Assembly: GCF_040689395.1 (NCBI RefSeq)
Contig: NZ_JBFAZX010000002.1
Span: 434,001 to 498,000 of the forward strand
From: Dactylosporangium sp040689395
GTDB taxonomy: Bacteria; Actinomycetota; Actinomycetes; Mycobacteriales; Micromonosporaceae
Direction: 5' to 3'
DNA: 64,000 bases
The notes below the pieces were generated by a model that did no database searches, was not told the origin of the DNA, and worked only from the letters and a program-made list of their open reading frames with translations. Position 1 is the stretch's first letter, and each line of letters starts with the position of its first letter. Position numbers and translations under genes: made by a program. Positions 25,352 through 35,000 of this stretch are shown here, piece after piece.

Positions 25352-28300
25352 TTACGTCGGCGGCGGGGAGATGTCGCAGTTGAGGCGACGGCCCTCCTTG
25401 ATCGCCACGGTGTTGGGGTGGTTCTCGCCGAGCGTGCGCCGGCTGCGTTCGAGCGTGACCTTGTACAGCTCCTCAGCGCTCGCGCCGGCGCCGGTCCGGC
25501 GGCGGCTCACCACGAGGTTGGCCGACGCGGCGAGCGTGTCGGGGTTGTCCTCGCCGAGAACCTTCTCGAATATCAGCCGGACGGGCTCCTCGATCTCGCG
25601 GGCGCCGTGCACGTCGCCGTCGTCGAACAGCACGTTGGCGAGGTTGATCCGGCTCGACAGGGTGTACGGATGCTCGGGGCCGACCGCCTGATCGAACCGG
25701 TCGCACGCCTGGCGCGAGAACGCCCGGGCGTCATCGGCACGCTGGTTGAGCCGCGCGAAGATCGCCAGGTTGTTCAGCGCGGCGAGCCGGAACGGGTGCT
25801 TCTCGTCGTACAGGCTCTCGTAGCCGGCCAGCACCTGCCGGGCGACGCGCTCGGCCGCGTCGCCGTTGCCCAGCGCCGACTCCTCGAACGCCGCGTTCAT
25901 GAGGCACGACAGCGTGTCGGGGTGCTCCTCGCCGTGGATGTCCCGGTACCGCTGCAGGGTGTCGTTCGTCAGCTGCCGGGCCGCGCGGATGTCGCCGAGC
26001 TTGCGCAGGGTCACGGCCATGTTCTTGGCCGCGCGCAGGGTCGCCGGGGCCGAGTCGCCGAGCAGGTTGCGGTACATCTGCAGCGTCGACTCGAGCAGCT
26101 CCCGCGAGTCGTCGAACCGGCCGATGGCTCGCAGGTCGTGGGCGTAGTTGTTCGCGGCGAGCAGGGTGTTGAGGTTGCGCTCGCCGAAGATGCGCCGCCG
26201 GCGGGCGAGCGTGTCCTCGTCGTAGGCGGCCGCCCCCTTGAAGTCGCCGACCAGCCGCAGCGACACCGCCACGTTGTTGGCGGCGAGCAGGGTGCGGTCG
26301 TGCTCGTCGCCGAACGTGCGCTGTGCCCGGGCGTAGGTCTCCTCGGCCAGTGCGCGGGCCTCCTCGTAGCGCCCGAGCGCGCGCAGGTCCGCGGCGAGGC
26401 CACCGGCGGTCATGACGATGTAGGGGTCGTCCTCCTCCTCGACCTTCTCCTTGAGCAGCTCCAGCGCCCGGCTGTCGATCTCCAGCGCCCGGTCGAACTC
26501 GGCCTGCGAGCGCAGCGCGTTGCCCAGGTGGAAGTCGAGCAGGAGGGTGACCTGGTCCTCGCCGATGCGCGGGTCGGCACGCCAGATCGCGACGGTCTCC
26601 TCGGCGAGCTCCTGGCTGCTGCTGAAGTCGCCGCGCGACCACAGATACCGCACCACGTCGACGACGAACAGCCGCACCGACGGATCGGAGGAGGAGTTCG
26701 CCTGGGAGCCGCGCACGTGCGGCAGGAGCCGGGCGTACGCGGGCCAGCTGGGCACCTCGTCCGGATCTGCGCGCTCGGCGGTGGCCAGCACCTGGTGGAC
26801 GTGGCGGCGGTTCTCCTCCCGCTCCTGCGCCGAGAGGCTGCCCTGGATCACGGCCTGGACGAGGCGGTGGATCTGCATGATGGTCTGGCCGGAGTCGACC
26901 GAGGCGAGGGCGTACCGGCCGATCTGGCGGATCAGCCGGCCCTGCCGGATCGGGTCGTGCAGCGCCGGGTCGTACGGCAGCAGCGGCTGGGTGAAGCGCG
27001 GCGTGTACAGCAGCCGGGTCGGGATCGCCTCGGGCGCGAAGAACGCACAGATCTCCAGCAGCTTGGCCGCGGCCGGAGACTGCTTGCGCAGCTGCTCCAG
27101 CGACAGCTGCCAGGTCGCCGCGGTGGTCTGCTCGTAGCCGACCGGCGGGTTCTCGGCGAGGATGCGCAGCGGCTGGGTGTCCAGCAGCTCAAGGTAGCGG
27201 CTCACCGGCATGCCGGTCTCCGACAGCCAGGCCGCGGCCTGCTCGATCGCCAGCGGCAGGTCGCCGAGCCGGTTCGCGACCGCCTCAGCATCGGCGATGG
27301 CCAGGCCCGACACCCGCCGGGTGAGGAACGTGATGCTCTCCGCCCGGGTGAACGTGGTGATCTCCACGACGTGGGCGTCCTGCGTCCACTCCTGGTTGCG
27401 GGAGGTGAGCAGCACGTGGCCGCTGCCCTGCGGGACGAACTCGCGGATCGTCTCCGGATCGCCGACGTTGTCGAAGATGAGCAGCCAGCGCTTGAACGGC
27501 CGGCCCTGGCGCAGCGCGTCGCGGACCATCCGCACGCTCTCGCCGAGGGTGTCGGCCTCCTGCAGCTTCAGGTCCTTGGCCAGCTCGCCGAGCGCGGAGC
27601 GGACCTGCGAGACCTGCTCGGCGGAGATCCACCAGACCAGGTCGTAGTCGGCGGCGAAGCGGTACGCGTACTCGATCGCCACCTGCGTCTTGCCGACGCC
27701 GCCGAGGCCGTACAGCGCCTGCGGCACGACCACGGTGACGCTCGCGGACAGCCGGTCGCGCAGCCTCTCCAGGGTGTCGCGGCGGCCGGTGAAGGCCGGG
27801 TTGCGCTGCGGGAGGTTCCAGATCGGCGGCAGCGCGCCGGGGAAGCGCGGCCCGCCGGTGTCCTCGGCCTCGGCGGGGCGCCCGACCGTGTGCAGGGTGG
27901 CGCCGACCGCGGTGAGCACCGACTCGTGGGCGCGCTCCTTGGGCAGGTTGGCCAGGTCGACCGGCAGCCGCTCGGTGAACGGCGCCGCGAGGCGGGTGCT
28001 GTCCAGCCGGATCGGCACGACCGCGGGCGCCCCGGCCGCGGCGCGGCTGTCCAGCAGCTGCCACAGCTGGGGGGCCTGCGGCGAGGAGACGTAGTCCTTG
28101 GACAGCAGCACCAGCGTCCGGCCGACACTGGCCAGGCGCCGCTCCAGCTCGGTGGTGAAGTGCTGGCCGGTGACGGAGTCGATGTCGTGCAGCGCGACGC
28201 GCATCCCGGCGTCGACGAGCCGCTGCTGAATCCACTCCGCCCACATGCGGTCCACGGCGGCGTAGCTGATGAGCACGTCGGAGGCGCTGCTGGGGCGGGG

Positions 28301-29293
28301 CCGCTCGAACTCGAACAGCCAGTGGCGGCGCTTGGCCTCGTCGATGGCCGGCATCTCGCGCACCGCGCCGTCGGTGAGCACCCCGGCGAGCCGCTCGAAC
28401 GCGGCCAGCAGCGAGGTCTCCAGCCGGGGCCGCTCGGCGAAGGTCGCGAGGATCTCCTCGTAGGCGAAGTACGGCTTGTAGGGCACCTCGACGTCGCCCC
28501 AGTACCGGTTGGCCTCGTCGGGGCTGCGGTGCTCCAGGAACGGCCGGAACCGCTGCCGGGCGTGGTCGCGGCCGATGTCGAGCTTGACCTGCTCGGCGTC
28601 CTCGACCCGCATCAGCACCGGCAGGAACCGGATCGGCCGGCCGCGGCGCTGCTGGCGGATCGACTCGCTGACCGCGACGGCGCCGTCGACGCTCTGGATG
28701 CTCAGCGTGAAGCAGTTGACAACCGTGTCGGGCAGCAGCACCGTGCACACCCCGGCGGCGTCGGACAGGCCGGTGCGGCTGTCGATGAGCACGTAGTCGT
28801 AGTGCTCGCGCATGTTGCGGGCCAGCGCGTCGATGAACGCGGCGCCCGGCAGCCGGTCGTAGAACTTCGGCCAGTCGAACGTGCTCACCGCGGGGGCGTA
28901 CGAGCGGTTCTGCCGGCCGGAGGGCAGCAGGTCGATGCCGCCCCCGTCCGGGAACGCCCACTCCAGCGACACGGCGTGGTCGAGCACCTGGGCCTGCTCG
29001 TCGACCCACTCGAGGTCGTCGTCGCGGTCGGGCTGCAGCGCGGCGGTGACGAACTCGGTGAGCATCTCGATGACGCCCGGGGAGTTGCGCAGCTCCTTGT
29101 CCAGCAGGAACGGGTGAAAGTAGCGATGCAGGCCCGGCGACTCCAGGTCCCAGTCGACGGCGAGCACGCGATGGCCGTTGCTGGCCAGGATCCACGCGAC
29201 GTTGGCCAGCGTCATGGTGCGGCCGGAGCCACCCTTGTACGAGTAGAAGGTCACGATCTGGCCGGACGCCCGGGCCTCGTCTGTCTCGGTCAT
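25352..29293 (-). CDS. fxsT: FxsT: FxSxx-COOH system ATPase/TIR/NB-ARC/tetratricopeptide protein
   Basis: A 1313-residue protein. Residues 13-33 (IVTFYSYKGGSGRTMTLANVA) are the ParA/MinD-like K-G-G-x-G-R P-loop, with DWDLESPGLH and YVLIDSRTGLSD completing that ATPase. A TIR domain starts near residue 337 (DVLISYAAVDRMWAEWI). NB-ARC follows with GLGGVGKTQ near 530, GHVLLTSRN and GDLPLAIEQAAAW. Residues about 830-1313 are TPR repeats of the kinesin-light-chain style (A..L.L.NLA..R..G). In the TIR domain the usual catalytic-Glu position is Leu (A-P-Q-L-W), so NADase activity is doubtful. TAGGAGG precedes the ATG, which lies 8 bases after the fxsC stop. Confidence 0.92.
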   Translation of the reverse strand: MTETDEARASGQIVTFYSYKGGSGRTMTLANVAWILASNGHRVLAVDWDLESPGLHRYFHPFLLDKELRNSPGVIEMLTEFVTAALQPDRDDDLEWVDEQAQVLDHAVSLEWAFPDGGGIDLLPSGRQNRSYAPAVSTFDWPKFYDRLPGAAFIDALARNMREHYDYVLIDSRTGLSDAAGVCTVLLPDTVVNCFTLSIQSVDGAVAVSESIRQQRRGRPIRFLPVLMRVEDAEQVKLDIGRDHARQRFRPFLEHRSPDEANRYWGDVEVPYKPYFAYEEILATFAERPRLETSLLAAFERLAGVLTDGAVREMPAIDEAKRRHWLFEFERPRPSSASDVLISYAAVDRMWAEWIQQRLVDAGMRVALHDIDSVTGQHFTTELERRLASVGRTLVLLSKDYVSSPQAPQLWQLLDSRAAAGAPAVVPIRLDSTRLAAPFTERLPVDLANLPKERAHESVLTAVGATLHTVGRPAEAEDTGGPRFPGALPPIWNLPQRNPAFTGRRDTLERLRDRLSASVTVVVPQALYGLGGVGKTQVAIEYAYRFAADYDLVWWISAEQVSQVRSALGELAKDLKLQEADTLGESVRMVRDALRQGRPFKRWLLIFDNVGDPETIREFVPQGSGHVLLTSRNQEWTQDAHVVEITTFTRAESITFLTRRVSGLAIADAEAVANRLGDLPLAIEQAAAWLSETGMPVSRYLELLDTQPLRILAENPPVGYEQTTAATWQLSLEQLRKQSPAAAKLLEICAFFAPEAIPTRLLYTPRFTQPLLPYDPALHDPIRQGRLIRQIGRYALASVDSGQTIMQIHRLVQAVIQGSLSAQEREENRRHVHQVLATAERADPDEVPSWPAYARLLPHVRGSQANSSSDPSVRLFVVDVVRYLWSRGDFSSSQELAEETVAIWRADPRIGEDQVTLLLDFHLGNALRSQAEFDRALEIDSRALELLKEKVEEEDDPYIVMTAGGLAADLRALGRYEEARALAEETYARAQRTFGDEHDRTLLAANNVAVSLRLVGDFKGAAAYDEDTLARRRRIFGERNLNTLLAANNYAHDLRAIGRFDDSRELLESTLQMYRNLLGDSAPATLRAAKNMAVTLRKLGDIRAARQLTNDTLQRYRDIHGEEHPDTLSCLMNAAFEESALGNGDAAERVARQVLAGYESLYDEKHPFRLAALNNLAIFARLNQRADDARAFSRQACDRFDQAVGPEHPYTLSSRINLANVLFDDGDVHGAREIEEPVRLIFEKVLGEDNPDTLAASANLVVSRRRTGAGASAEELYKVTLERSRRTLGENHPNTVAIKEGRRLNCDISPPPT

Positions 29294-29301
29294 CGTGCCT
29301 C

Positions 29302-30525
29302 CTACGGTCCTTCGAGGATGGGGCGCGGGGCGTAGTGGCCCGGGGGCGGGCGGCGGAAGACTCGGCCGTCGGCGACGAGGCGGTTGCGCGCCTCGGCGAG
29401 CACGACGGCGAGGTCGGCCTCGAACGACGGGCCGGTCAGCACGCTGCGGCGCAGCATCACCTCGTCGAGGCGGCGCTCGCTGTTGCCGAGCGTGTCGTGC
29501 ATGAGCCCGGCCAGCCGGCCGCTGTGCTCCTGGGTCTGCACGTCGCCGGCGCTCATCACGACGAGCATCGCCGAGACGTGCTCGCGATGATGGTCGTACT
29601 CCAGCAGCAGGTCCCGGTGGGCCGGCACGTCGGCGCTCCACGGGTCGACGAGCAGCACCACGACGTGGTTGTGCTGCTGCGCCACCTTGACCCGGTCGCC
29701 GAGGTGCTCCAGGCCGGTGAACAGCGACTCGAAGCCGAGCTCGGAGGCGACCTTCTGCGCGTACTCCCGCAGCGGCCGCGCCTGCACCGGCCGGAACGGC
29801 GCCCAGTCCAGCGGGTCCTCGCCGTAGAACCCGGCGTCGCGCTCGATCCCCGCGGCGTCGGTGCTGGACGGCGCGGCGATGACGAAGTGGATCGTCTGGC
29901 CGGTGCCGAAGCGCGGCGGCAGCTCGCCGCCGGCGTCCGGGCCGGTCTTGACGGGGTGGAACGCGCTCTCCAGCCGCTCGAAGTCCAGCTGGGTGGACCC
30001 GCGCGGCGGTGGCGTGCCCGCGGCGGCGACGATGCGCTCGGCGACGGTGGACAGAAAGTCGATGTAGGCGTCGTGCATGCGCTGCAGCCGCAGCAGCTGC
30101 CGCAGCCCGCGCCGCCGGTAGTCCTCCTCCTGCACGTCCAGGTCGTAGTGGACCACCTTGGCCACGTCGGGCAGCTCCCGCGGCGGCAGCCACACCACCG
30201 GGATCAGTCCGTTGACCGGCATGCCGTCATCGCGCGGCGCGGCGCGCGAGCGCATTTCGAACATCGTCCATTCCTTGCCGCACGGCTGGCTGAGGAAGTA
30301 CGCCGGGGAATACAGCGCGAGGAAACAGGAGCACTCGGAGATCGCATTGACGAGTGCCTGCGGCCAGTTCTGACCCGGCTCGATGTTGTGATTATCCAGG
30401 AAACCGACTTCGGCGTCCCGGTCGAGCCCGGCGTGGACGCGGACCTCGCTGCACAGATCGTTGTAGAAGCGCCTGACGAACAGATCGTCGGGCCCGCGGG
30501 CGTAGCTGAGAAAAAAATACAGCAC
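29302..30525 (-). CDS. fxsC: FxsC: TIR-like protein of the FxSxx-COOH system
   Basis: A 407-residue protein starting (f)MLYFFLSYARGPDDLFVRRF, a TIR opening. SPAYFLSQPCGKEWTMFEM holds the region of the TIR catalytic Glu (C-G-K-E-W), and PVVWLPPRELPDV closes the domain near residue 130. A linker leads to a second Rossmannoid half (IHFVIAAPSSTDAA, VVVLLVDPWSADVP, LVVMSAGDVQTQ), the FxsC C-terminal domain. The GTG at 30525 is chosen because GGAGG lies four bases upstream; an in-frame ATG at 30588 lacks one. It is the first gene of the fxsC-fxsT operon. TIR-like proteins with this architecture accompany fxsA/B loci, with unknown enzymatic role. Confidence 0.9.
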   Translation of the reverse strand: MLYFFLSYARGPDDLFVRRFYNDLCSEVRVHAGLDRDAEVGFLDNHNIEPGQNWPQALVNAISECSCFLALYSPAYFLSQPCGKEWTMFEMRSRAAPRDDGMPVNGLIPVVWLPPRELPDVAKVVHYDLDVQEEDYRRRGLRQLLRLQRMHDAYIDFLSTVAERIVAAAGTPPPRGSTQLDFERLESAFHPVKTGPDAGGELPPRFGTGQTIHFVIAAPSSTDAAGIERDAGFYGEDPLDWAPFRPVQARPLREYAQKVASELGFESLFTGLEHLGDRVKVAQQHNHVVVLLVDPWSADVPAHRDLLLEYDHHREHVSAMLVVMSAGDVQTQEHSGRLAGLMHDTLGNSERRLDEVMLRRSVLTGPSFEADLAVVLAEARNRLVADGRVFRRPPPGHYAPRPILEGP

Positions 30526-30567
30526 ACGTCCTCCGCGGGCATGACGGATTCGACCCCCTGAAACTTC

Positions 30568-30573
30568 ATTATA
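30568..30573 (-). promoter_or_regulatory. -10 hexamer (TATAAT) for the fxsC-fxsT operon
   Basis: On the minus strand a perfect TATAAT lies 43 bases upstream of the fxsC GTG within a short AT-rich patch (CTATATAATGAAG). The predicted start leaves a leader of about 35 bases containing the GGAGG site. CTGTTG 17 bases upstream is the only -35 candidate and is weak. Confidence 0.55.
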
Positions 30574-30702
30574 TAGATCAACGTCCAAGGCAACAGCCCC
30601 GCCGAACCGTGTACCGGCGGGGGTGACCCGTCATCGTCCTAACCGACGAGCCGTTCCGGCCAGGTCGCCGGGCGGGCCCTGGCCGGGGCTTACTACGCAT
30701 CG

Positions 30703-30769
30703 ATCTTGCACTTGTGGTGCCTGACAAACCCGGCATTCACGGAGTGTCTCGGCACCACAACTGCAAGAT
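30703..30769. repeat. Imperfect 19-bp inverted repeat with 29-base loop (REP-like intergenic element)
   Basis: ATCTTGCACTTGTGGTGCC (30703-30721) and GGCACCACAACTGCAAGAT (30751-30769) pair at 18 of 19 positions. The element lies 18 bases beyond the stop of the ROK repressor and upstream of fxsC, where it could act as a terminator. The form, a compact intergenic palindrome unrelated to neighbouring genes, is that of dispersed extragenic repeats in actinomycetes. I see only this copy in the window. Confidence 0.65.
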
Positions 30770-30787
30770 AGACGAGGGTGACTCCGG

Positions 30788-31996
30788 TCAACGTTGGTGG
30801 CCGGCGGCGGCGAACGGCACCGTGTCGATGCCGAGGGCCAGGGCGACGGCGCCGAGCGCGGCGGCGCGCAGCGACAGCGCGCTCCGCACGACCTCGACGG
30901 CCTCGGCGGCGGCCGCGAGCGCGGTCTCGGCCAGGCCGCGCTGCAGCGGCTCGCGCAGCAGGTCGGTGGCGGCACCGAGCTCGTCGCCGAGCAGCACCCG
31001 CTGCGGGTTGATGAGGTTGACCAGGTTGCCCAGCGCATATCCCAGCTGCGTGCCCGCGTCCATGATGAGCCGCCGGCAGCCGGGGTCACCGGCGTGCGCG
31101 TACTCGATCAGGCCGCCGAGGTCGTGCAGCTCCGGGTGGGTCTGGCGGGCGTGGGCGAGCAGCACCCGACCGCCGACGGCGAGCTCGACGCAGCCGCGGT
31201 TGCCGCACCGGCACACCGCGCCGCGGGCGTCGAGCGTGACGTGGCCGAGCTCGCCGGCGGTGCCGGCGGCGCCGCGGTAGAGCCGGCCGTCCAGGACGAT
31301 CCCGGCGCCGATACCGGTGGCGAGCTTGACGTAGACGAGGTCGGTGCAGCCGCGGCCGGCGCCCCAGACGGCCTCGCCGAGGGCCGCGAGGTTGGCGTCA
31401 TTGTCGACCCGCACCGGCAGGCCCAGCCGGGCGCCGAGCTCGTCGGCGGGGCGCAGGTCGGCCCAGCCCGGCAGCATCGGCGGCGAGCCGATACGCCAGT
31501 CGCGGGTGATCGGGGCGGGCACGCCGAGCCCGACGCAGATGACCTCGTCGCGGGTGGCGCCGATGTCGCCCAGCGCGGCGTCGACGAGCGAGACGGCGAG
31601 CTCGAGCGCGTCCAGCGGCCGGTCGTCGATGTCGAAGTCGGTGCGGGCCGCGCGCTCGGCGAGGACGGCGTGGCCCAGGTCGGCGACGGCGACGCGCACG
31701 TGCCGGCGGCCGATGTCGGCGCCGACGGCGATGCCGGCGCGGCGGGTCAGCCGCACCACGGAGGCGGGGCGCCCGCCGACGGGCCGGGCGGCCGCGCCGA
31801 CCCGCTCGCTGACGAGCCCGGCGCCGCCGAGGTCGGTGAGCACGGCCGAGACGGTCGGGCGCGACAGGCCGCTGAGGGTGACGAGCTCGGCCCGGGTGCG
31901 TGGCCCATACAGGCGCAGGGTCTGCGCGACCCGCCCGGCCGTCCCGCCCAGATCGCGGCGCCACAGGTCGCGGGGATGCGTCTGCCGCGCCGCCAC
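30788..31996 (-). CDS. ROK family transcriptional repressor
   Basis: A 402-residue protein. Residues about 20-80 are a winged HTH (QTLRLYGPRTRAELVTLSGLSRPTVSAVLTDL). Residues about 90-400 are a ROK sugar-sensing domain (GADIGRRHVRVAVADL, VDNDANLAALGEA, LATGIGAGIVLDG) with the zinc motif CRCGNRGC. Such proteins (NagC/XylR/Mlc type) repress sugar operons until a sugar or sugar phosphate binds. The GTG start at 31996 lies 8 bases after a plausible -10, so the mRNA may be leaderless. Neighbouring glycan genes (GH87, ABC importer, amylase) are its likely targets; this is inferred from context. Confidence 0.93.
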   Translation of the reverse strand: MAARQTHPRDLWRRDLGGTAGRVAQTLRLYGPRTRAELVTLSGLSRPTVSAVLTDLGGAGLVSERVGAAARPVGGRPASVVRLTRRAGIAVGADIGRRHVRVAVADLGHAVLAERAARTDFDIDDRPLDALELAVSLVDAALGDIGATRDEVICVGLGVPAPITRDWRIGSPPMLPGWADLRPADELGARLGLPVRVDNDANLAALGEAVWGAGRGCTDLVYVKLATGIGAGIVLDGRLYRGAAGTAGELGHVTLDARGAVCRCGNRGCVELAVGGRVLLAHARQTHPELHDLGGLIEYAHAGDPGCRRLIMDAGTQLGYALGNLVNLINPQRVLLGDELGAATDLLREPLQRGLAETALAAAAEAVEVVRSALSLRAAALGAVALALGIDTVPFAAAGHQR

Positions 31997-32004
31997 GGCG
32001 CGTA

Positions 32005-32034
32005 ATCCTGCATGTCCGTCAAGAGTTATGTCAA
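32005..32034 (-). promoter_or_regulatory. Promoter of the ROK repressor gene
   Basis: On the minus strand a consensus -35 TTGACA (32034-32029) is followed after 18 bases by CAGGAT (32010-32005). The GTG start is 8 bases further on, which implies transcription beginning at or next to the start codon (leaderless). The -10 is imperfect, so confidence is moderate. Confidence 0.5.
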
Positions 32035-32046
32035 GGCCTTACCGAA

Positions 32047-32084
32047 CCTCTGCCCGCGCCCGGAGACCCGGGCGCGGGCAGAGG
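32047..32084 (-). terminator. Hairpin terminator of the GH87 gene
   Basis: A perfect 17-bp stem (CCTCTGCCCGCGCCCGG at 32047-32063 with its complement at 32068-32084) and an AGAC tetraloop, 9 bases beyond the stop codon of the secreted glucanase. No U-tract follows on the minus strand, as is usual for actinomycete terminators. Confidence 0.85.
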
Positions 32085-32092
32085 TCACCCCA

Positions 32093-35000
32093 CTAGCTGT
32101 TCCAGACCTGGAAGCTGGACAGCTGCCCAGCCGGCCAGCCGGTGTTCGACGAGATGTTCAGCCGGAAGTACCGCTGGCTCGTCGCGCCGAACGTGATGGT
32201 GACGGTGTTGTTGGCGCCCGGCGCGAACGAGTAGTCGGCCGCCGCCTTGATCTCGGTGAACGTGGATCCGTCGGTGCTGCTCTGGACCTGGATGCGCTGG
32301 GTGCGCGCGCCCCAGTTCGCGGGGAGCTGCAACACGATCCGGGAGGCGCTCTGCGCGGAGCCGAGGTCGACCTGGACCCACTGCGGGAAGGCGTTGTTGG
32401 CGCTCTCCCAGTAGGTGTTCTGGTCGGCGTCGGTCACGTTGCCGGAGGCGTACCCCTGGTTGTGGCTGGACTCGCTGGTGGGCCGGCCGGCGGCCAGGTT
32501 GGTCGACGTCGTGCCCGCCCCGGTGCCGGACAGCTCGACCGTGGCCGGGCTGTTGCTGGCGTTGCTGGTGACGGTCAGGGTGCCGCTGCGGGTGCCCGAC
32601 GCCGTGGGCCGGAAGCTCACGTTGACGACGCAGGACGCGCCGACCGCGACGGAGCCGCAGTTGTTGGTCTGGCTGAAGTCGCCCGAGGTGGTGACCGCCG
32701 AGACGGAGGCCGCCGCGGTGCCCGTGTTGGTGATCGTCACGGCCTGCGACGCGCTGGTGGTGTTCAGCGCCTGCGAGGCGAAGGTGAGCGAGGACGCGCT
32801 CGTGGCGAGCACCGGGGCGTTGACCGTGCCGCCGCCACCGGGGTACACCTCGAACTCGGCGAGCTGGGCCGCCGGCCAGCCGGTGTTGGCGGTGACGTTG
32901 ACCCGCACGTAGCGCACGCTCGTCGCCGGCACCGTGATCTCCACGGTGTTGCCGGTCGCCGGGTTGAACGTGCGGCCCGCCGACGCCGACAGCGTGCTGA
33001 AGTTGCTGCCGTCGGTGCTGCCCTGGATCGACAGCGTCTGCGTGCGCGTGGCCCACGCCGTGGCCGGCGGGAGCTTCAGCGTGACCTTGCCGATGCTGGT
33101 CGCCGCGCCCAGGTCGACCTGGATCCACTGCGGGAACGCGTTGTTGTTGCTCTCCCAGTAGGTGGCGGCGTTGCCGTCGGTGGCGGTGGCCGCCGCCTGC
33201 GTGCCGTTGACCTGGCTGCTGGCGGTGACCGGCCGGTTGAGCGCGATGTTGGTGTCGGTGCCGATGCCGCTGCCGGACAGGCTGACGACGGCCGGGCTGT
33301 TGTTGGCGTTGCTGGTCACCGTCAGCGAGCCGGTGCGCGCGCCGGACGCCGCCGGCGTGAACTTCACCGTCACCGTGCACGACCCGCCGACCGCGATGCT
33401 GCTGCCGCAGGTGTTCGTCTGGCTGAAGTCACCCGACGCCGCGATGCCGGAGACGGCCGCCGCGGTGGTGCCGGTGTTCGACAGCGTCACGGTCTGCGTC
33501 GCCGCGGAGCTGCCGACGACGGTACCGCCGAAGCTCAGGCTGCCCGGGTTGGCGCTCACGATCGGGCCGGGGGCCACCCCGGTGCCCGACAGCGGCACGG
33601 TGTTGGTGATGCCGGAGGCGGTGATCGTCAGGCTGCCGGTGCGGGAGCCCGCCACGGTCGGCCGGAAGGTGACGTTGACGGTGCAGGACGCGCCCGCGGC
33701 GATGCTGCTGCCGCAGGTGTTGGTCTGCGCGAAGTCGCCGCTGACCGCGATCGTGCCGACGGGGGCCGCGGCGGTGCCGGAGTTGGTGACCGTGACGGCC
33801 TGGGCCGCGCTGGTCGAGCCGGTGACGACGCTGCCGAAGCCGAGGGCGTTCGGGCTGACGTTGATGTTCGAGCCGTTGTCCGGCAGATACGGCGGGAACG
33901 CGGGGTTGGAGATGTTCTGGCACGCGCTTCCGGACAGGCCGCTGTTGTTACCGCCGTCGGTGAGGGTGAACCCGACGCCGCAGTTGTAGATCGCGGCCGG
34001 GGCCTGCACGCCGGTGGCGGTGGAGTTGCTGATCGTCGCCGCGCCGCCGACCTGCAACTGGATCGCCCAGCTGCCGGTGTTCTGGATCGTCGCGTTGTTG
34101 ATCTTCACGTTGGAGATGTTCGAGCCGGAGACGAACTGGATGGCCTCGAACGGGCTCTGCTGGATCAGGATGTTGTCGACGTTGGTCAGGCCGGTCATGC
34201 CGCCGTCACGGGCGTCGAACCACAGCGCGCCGACGCCGAAGTTCCAGTTGGGGTCGAGGCTGCCGGAGCGGATGATCGTGTTGCGCAACACGTCGGTGCG
34301 GCCCAGCTGGGTCGAGGCGAAGCGCTGCGCGACGTGGATGCCGCCGCCCTGGCTGAGGCCCGAGTCGATGACCCGGTTGTCGGTCACGAAGTTGTCGTGG
34401 CCGCCGTAGATCGCGATGCCGTTGGCCAGGATCGGGTACTGCACCGTGTTGTGGTCGAACGAGTTGTTCGCGTCGGCGTTCTGCTCCGCCCACATCGCCA
34501 GGCCGTCGTCGCCGGCGTTGCGCACGTCGGAGTTGGTGACCTTCGAGTTGGTCACGCCGTTGTGGAAGTTCACGCCGTCGGCGGTGTAGTTGCGCAGCCG
34601 CATCTGGTTGAACACCAGGTTGTCGAACGGCCCGTCCATCCAGGCGCCGACCTTGAGGTGCTCGATCCACAGCCGGTCCACGGTGGAGTTGCTCAGCGCG
34701 CCGCCGATGCCGTTGACCTGGTCGCCGTCGTTGCGCTCCTGGACGTTGCCGAAGATCGCGAAGTCGGAGAGATGGACGTTGGTGCCGCCGTTGGGCGCCC
34801 ACCCGCCGTAGAAGCCAGGCGCGTTGCCGACGATCTTCGAGCGCCACATGCCGGCGCCCTTGATGGTGACGTTGTTCAGGATGATGTGACTGCACGACAT
34901 GCCACAGCCGGGGTTGCTGCCAGGGATCCGGAAGGTGCCTTCCGGAATCCACACGGTGCCACCAGGACCCGCTGCGGCGATCGCCGAGTTGAACGCCGCC

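Noticed and set aside
25151..29335. A 1394-codon plus-strand open frame
   Set aside because: It is antisense to fxsT, with Val/Arg/Gly/Gln-rich shadow composition and no motif, whereas the minus strand encodes clear P-loop, TIR, NB-ARC and TPR domains.
30525..30588. FxsC start at the ATG 30588
   Set aside because: It has no ribosome-binding site and lies at the upstream edge of the predicted leader, whereas GTG 30525 has GGAGG at good distance and gives the standard TIR N-terminus.
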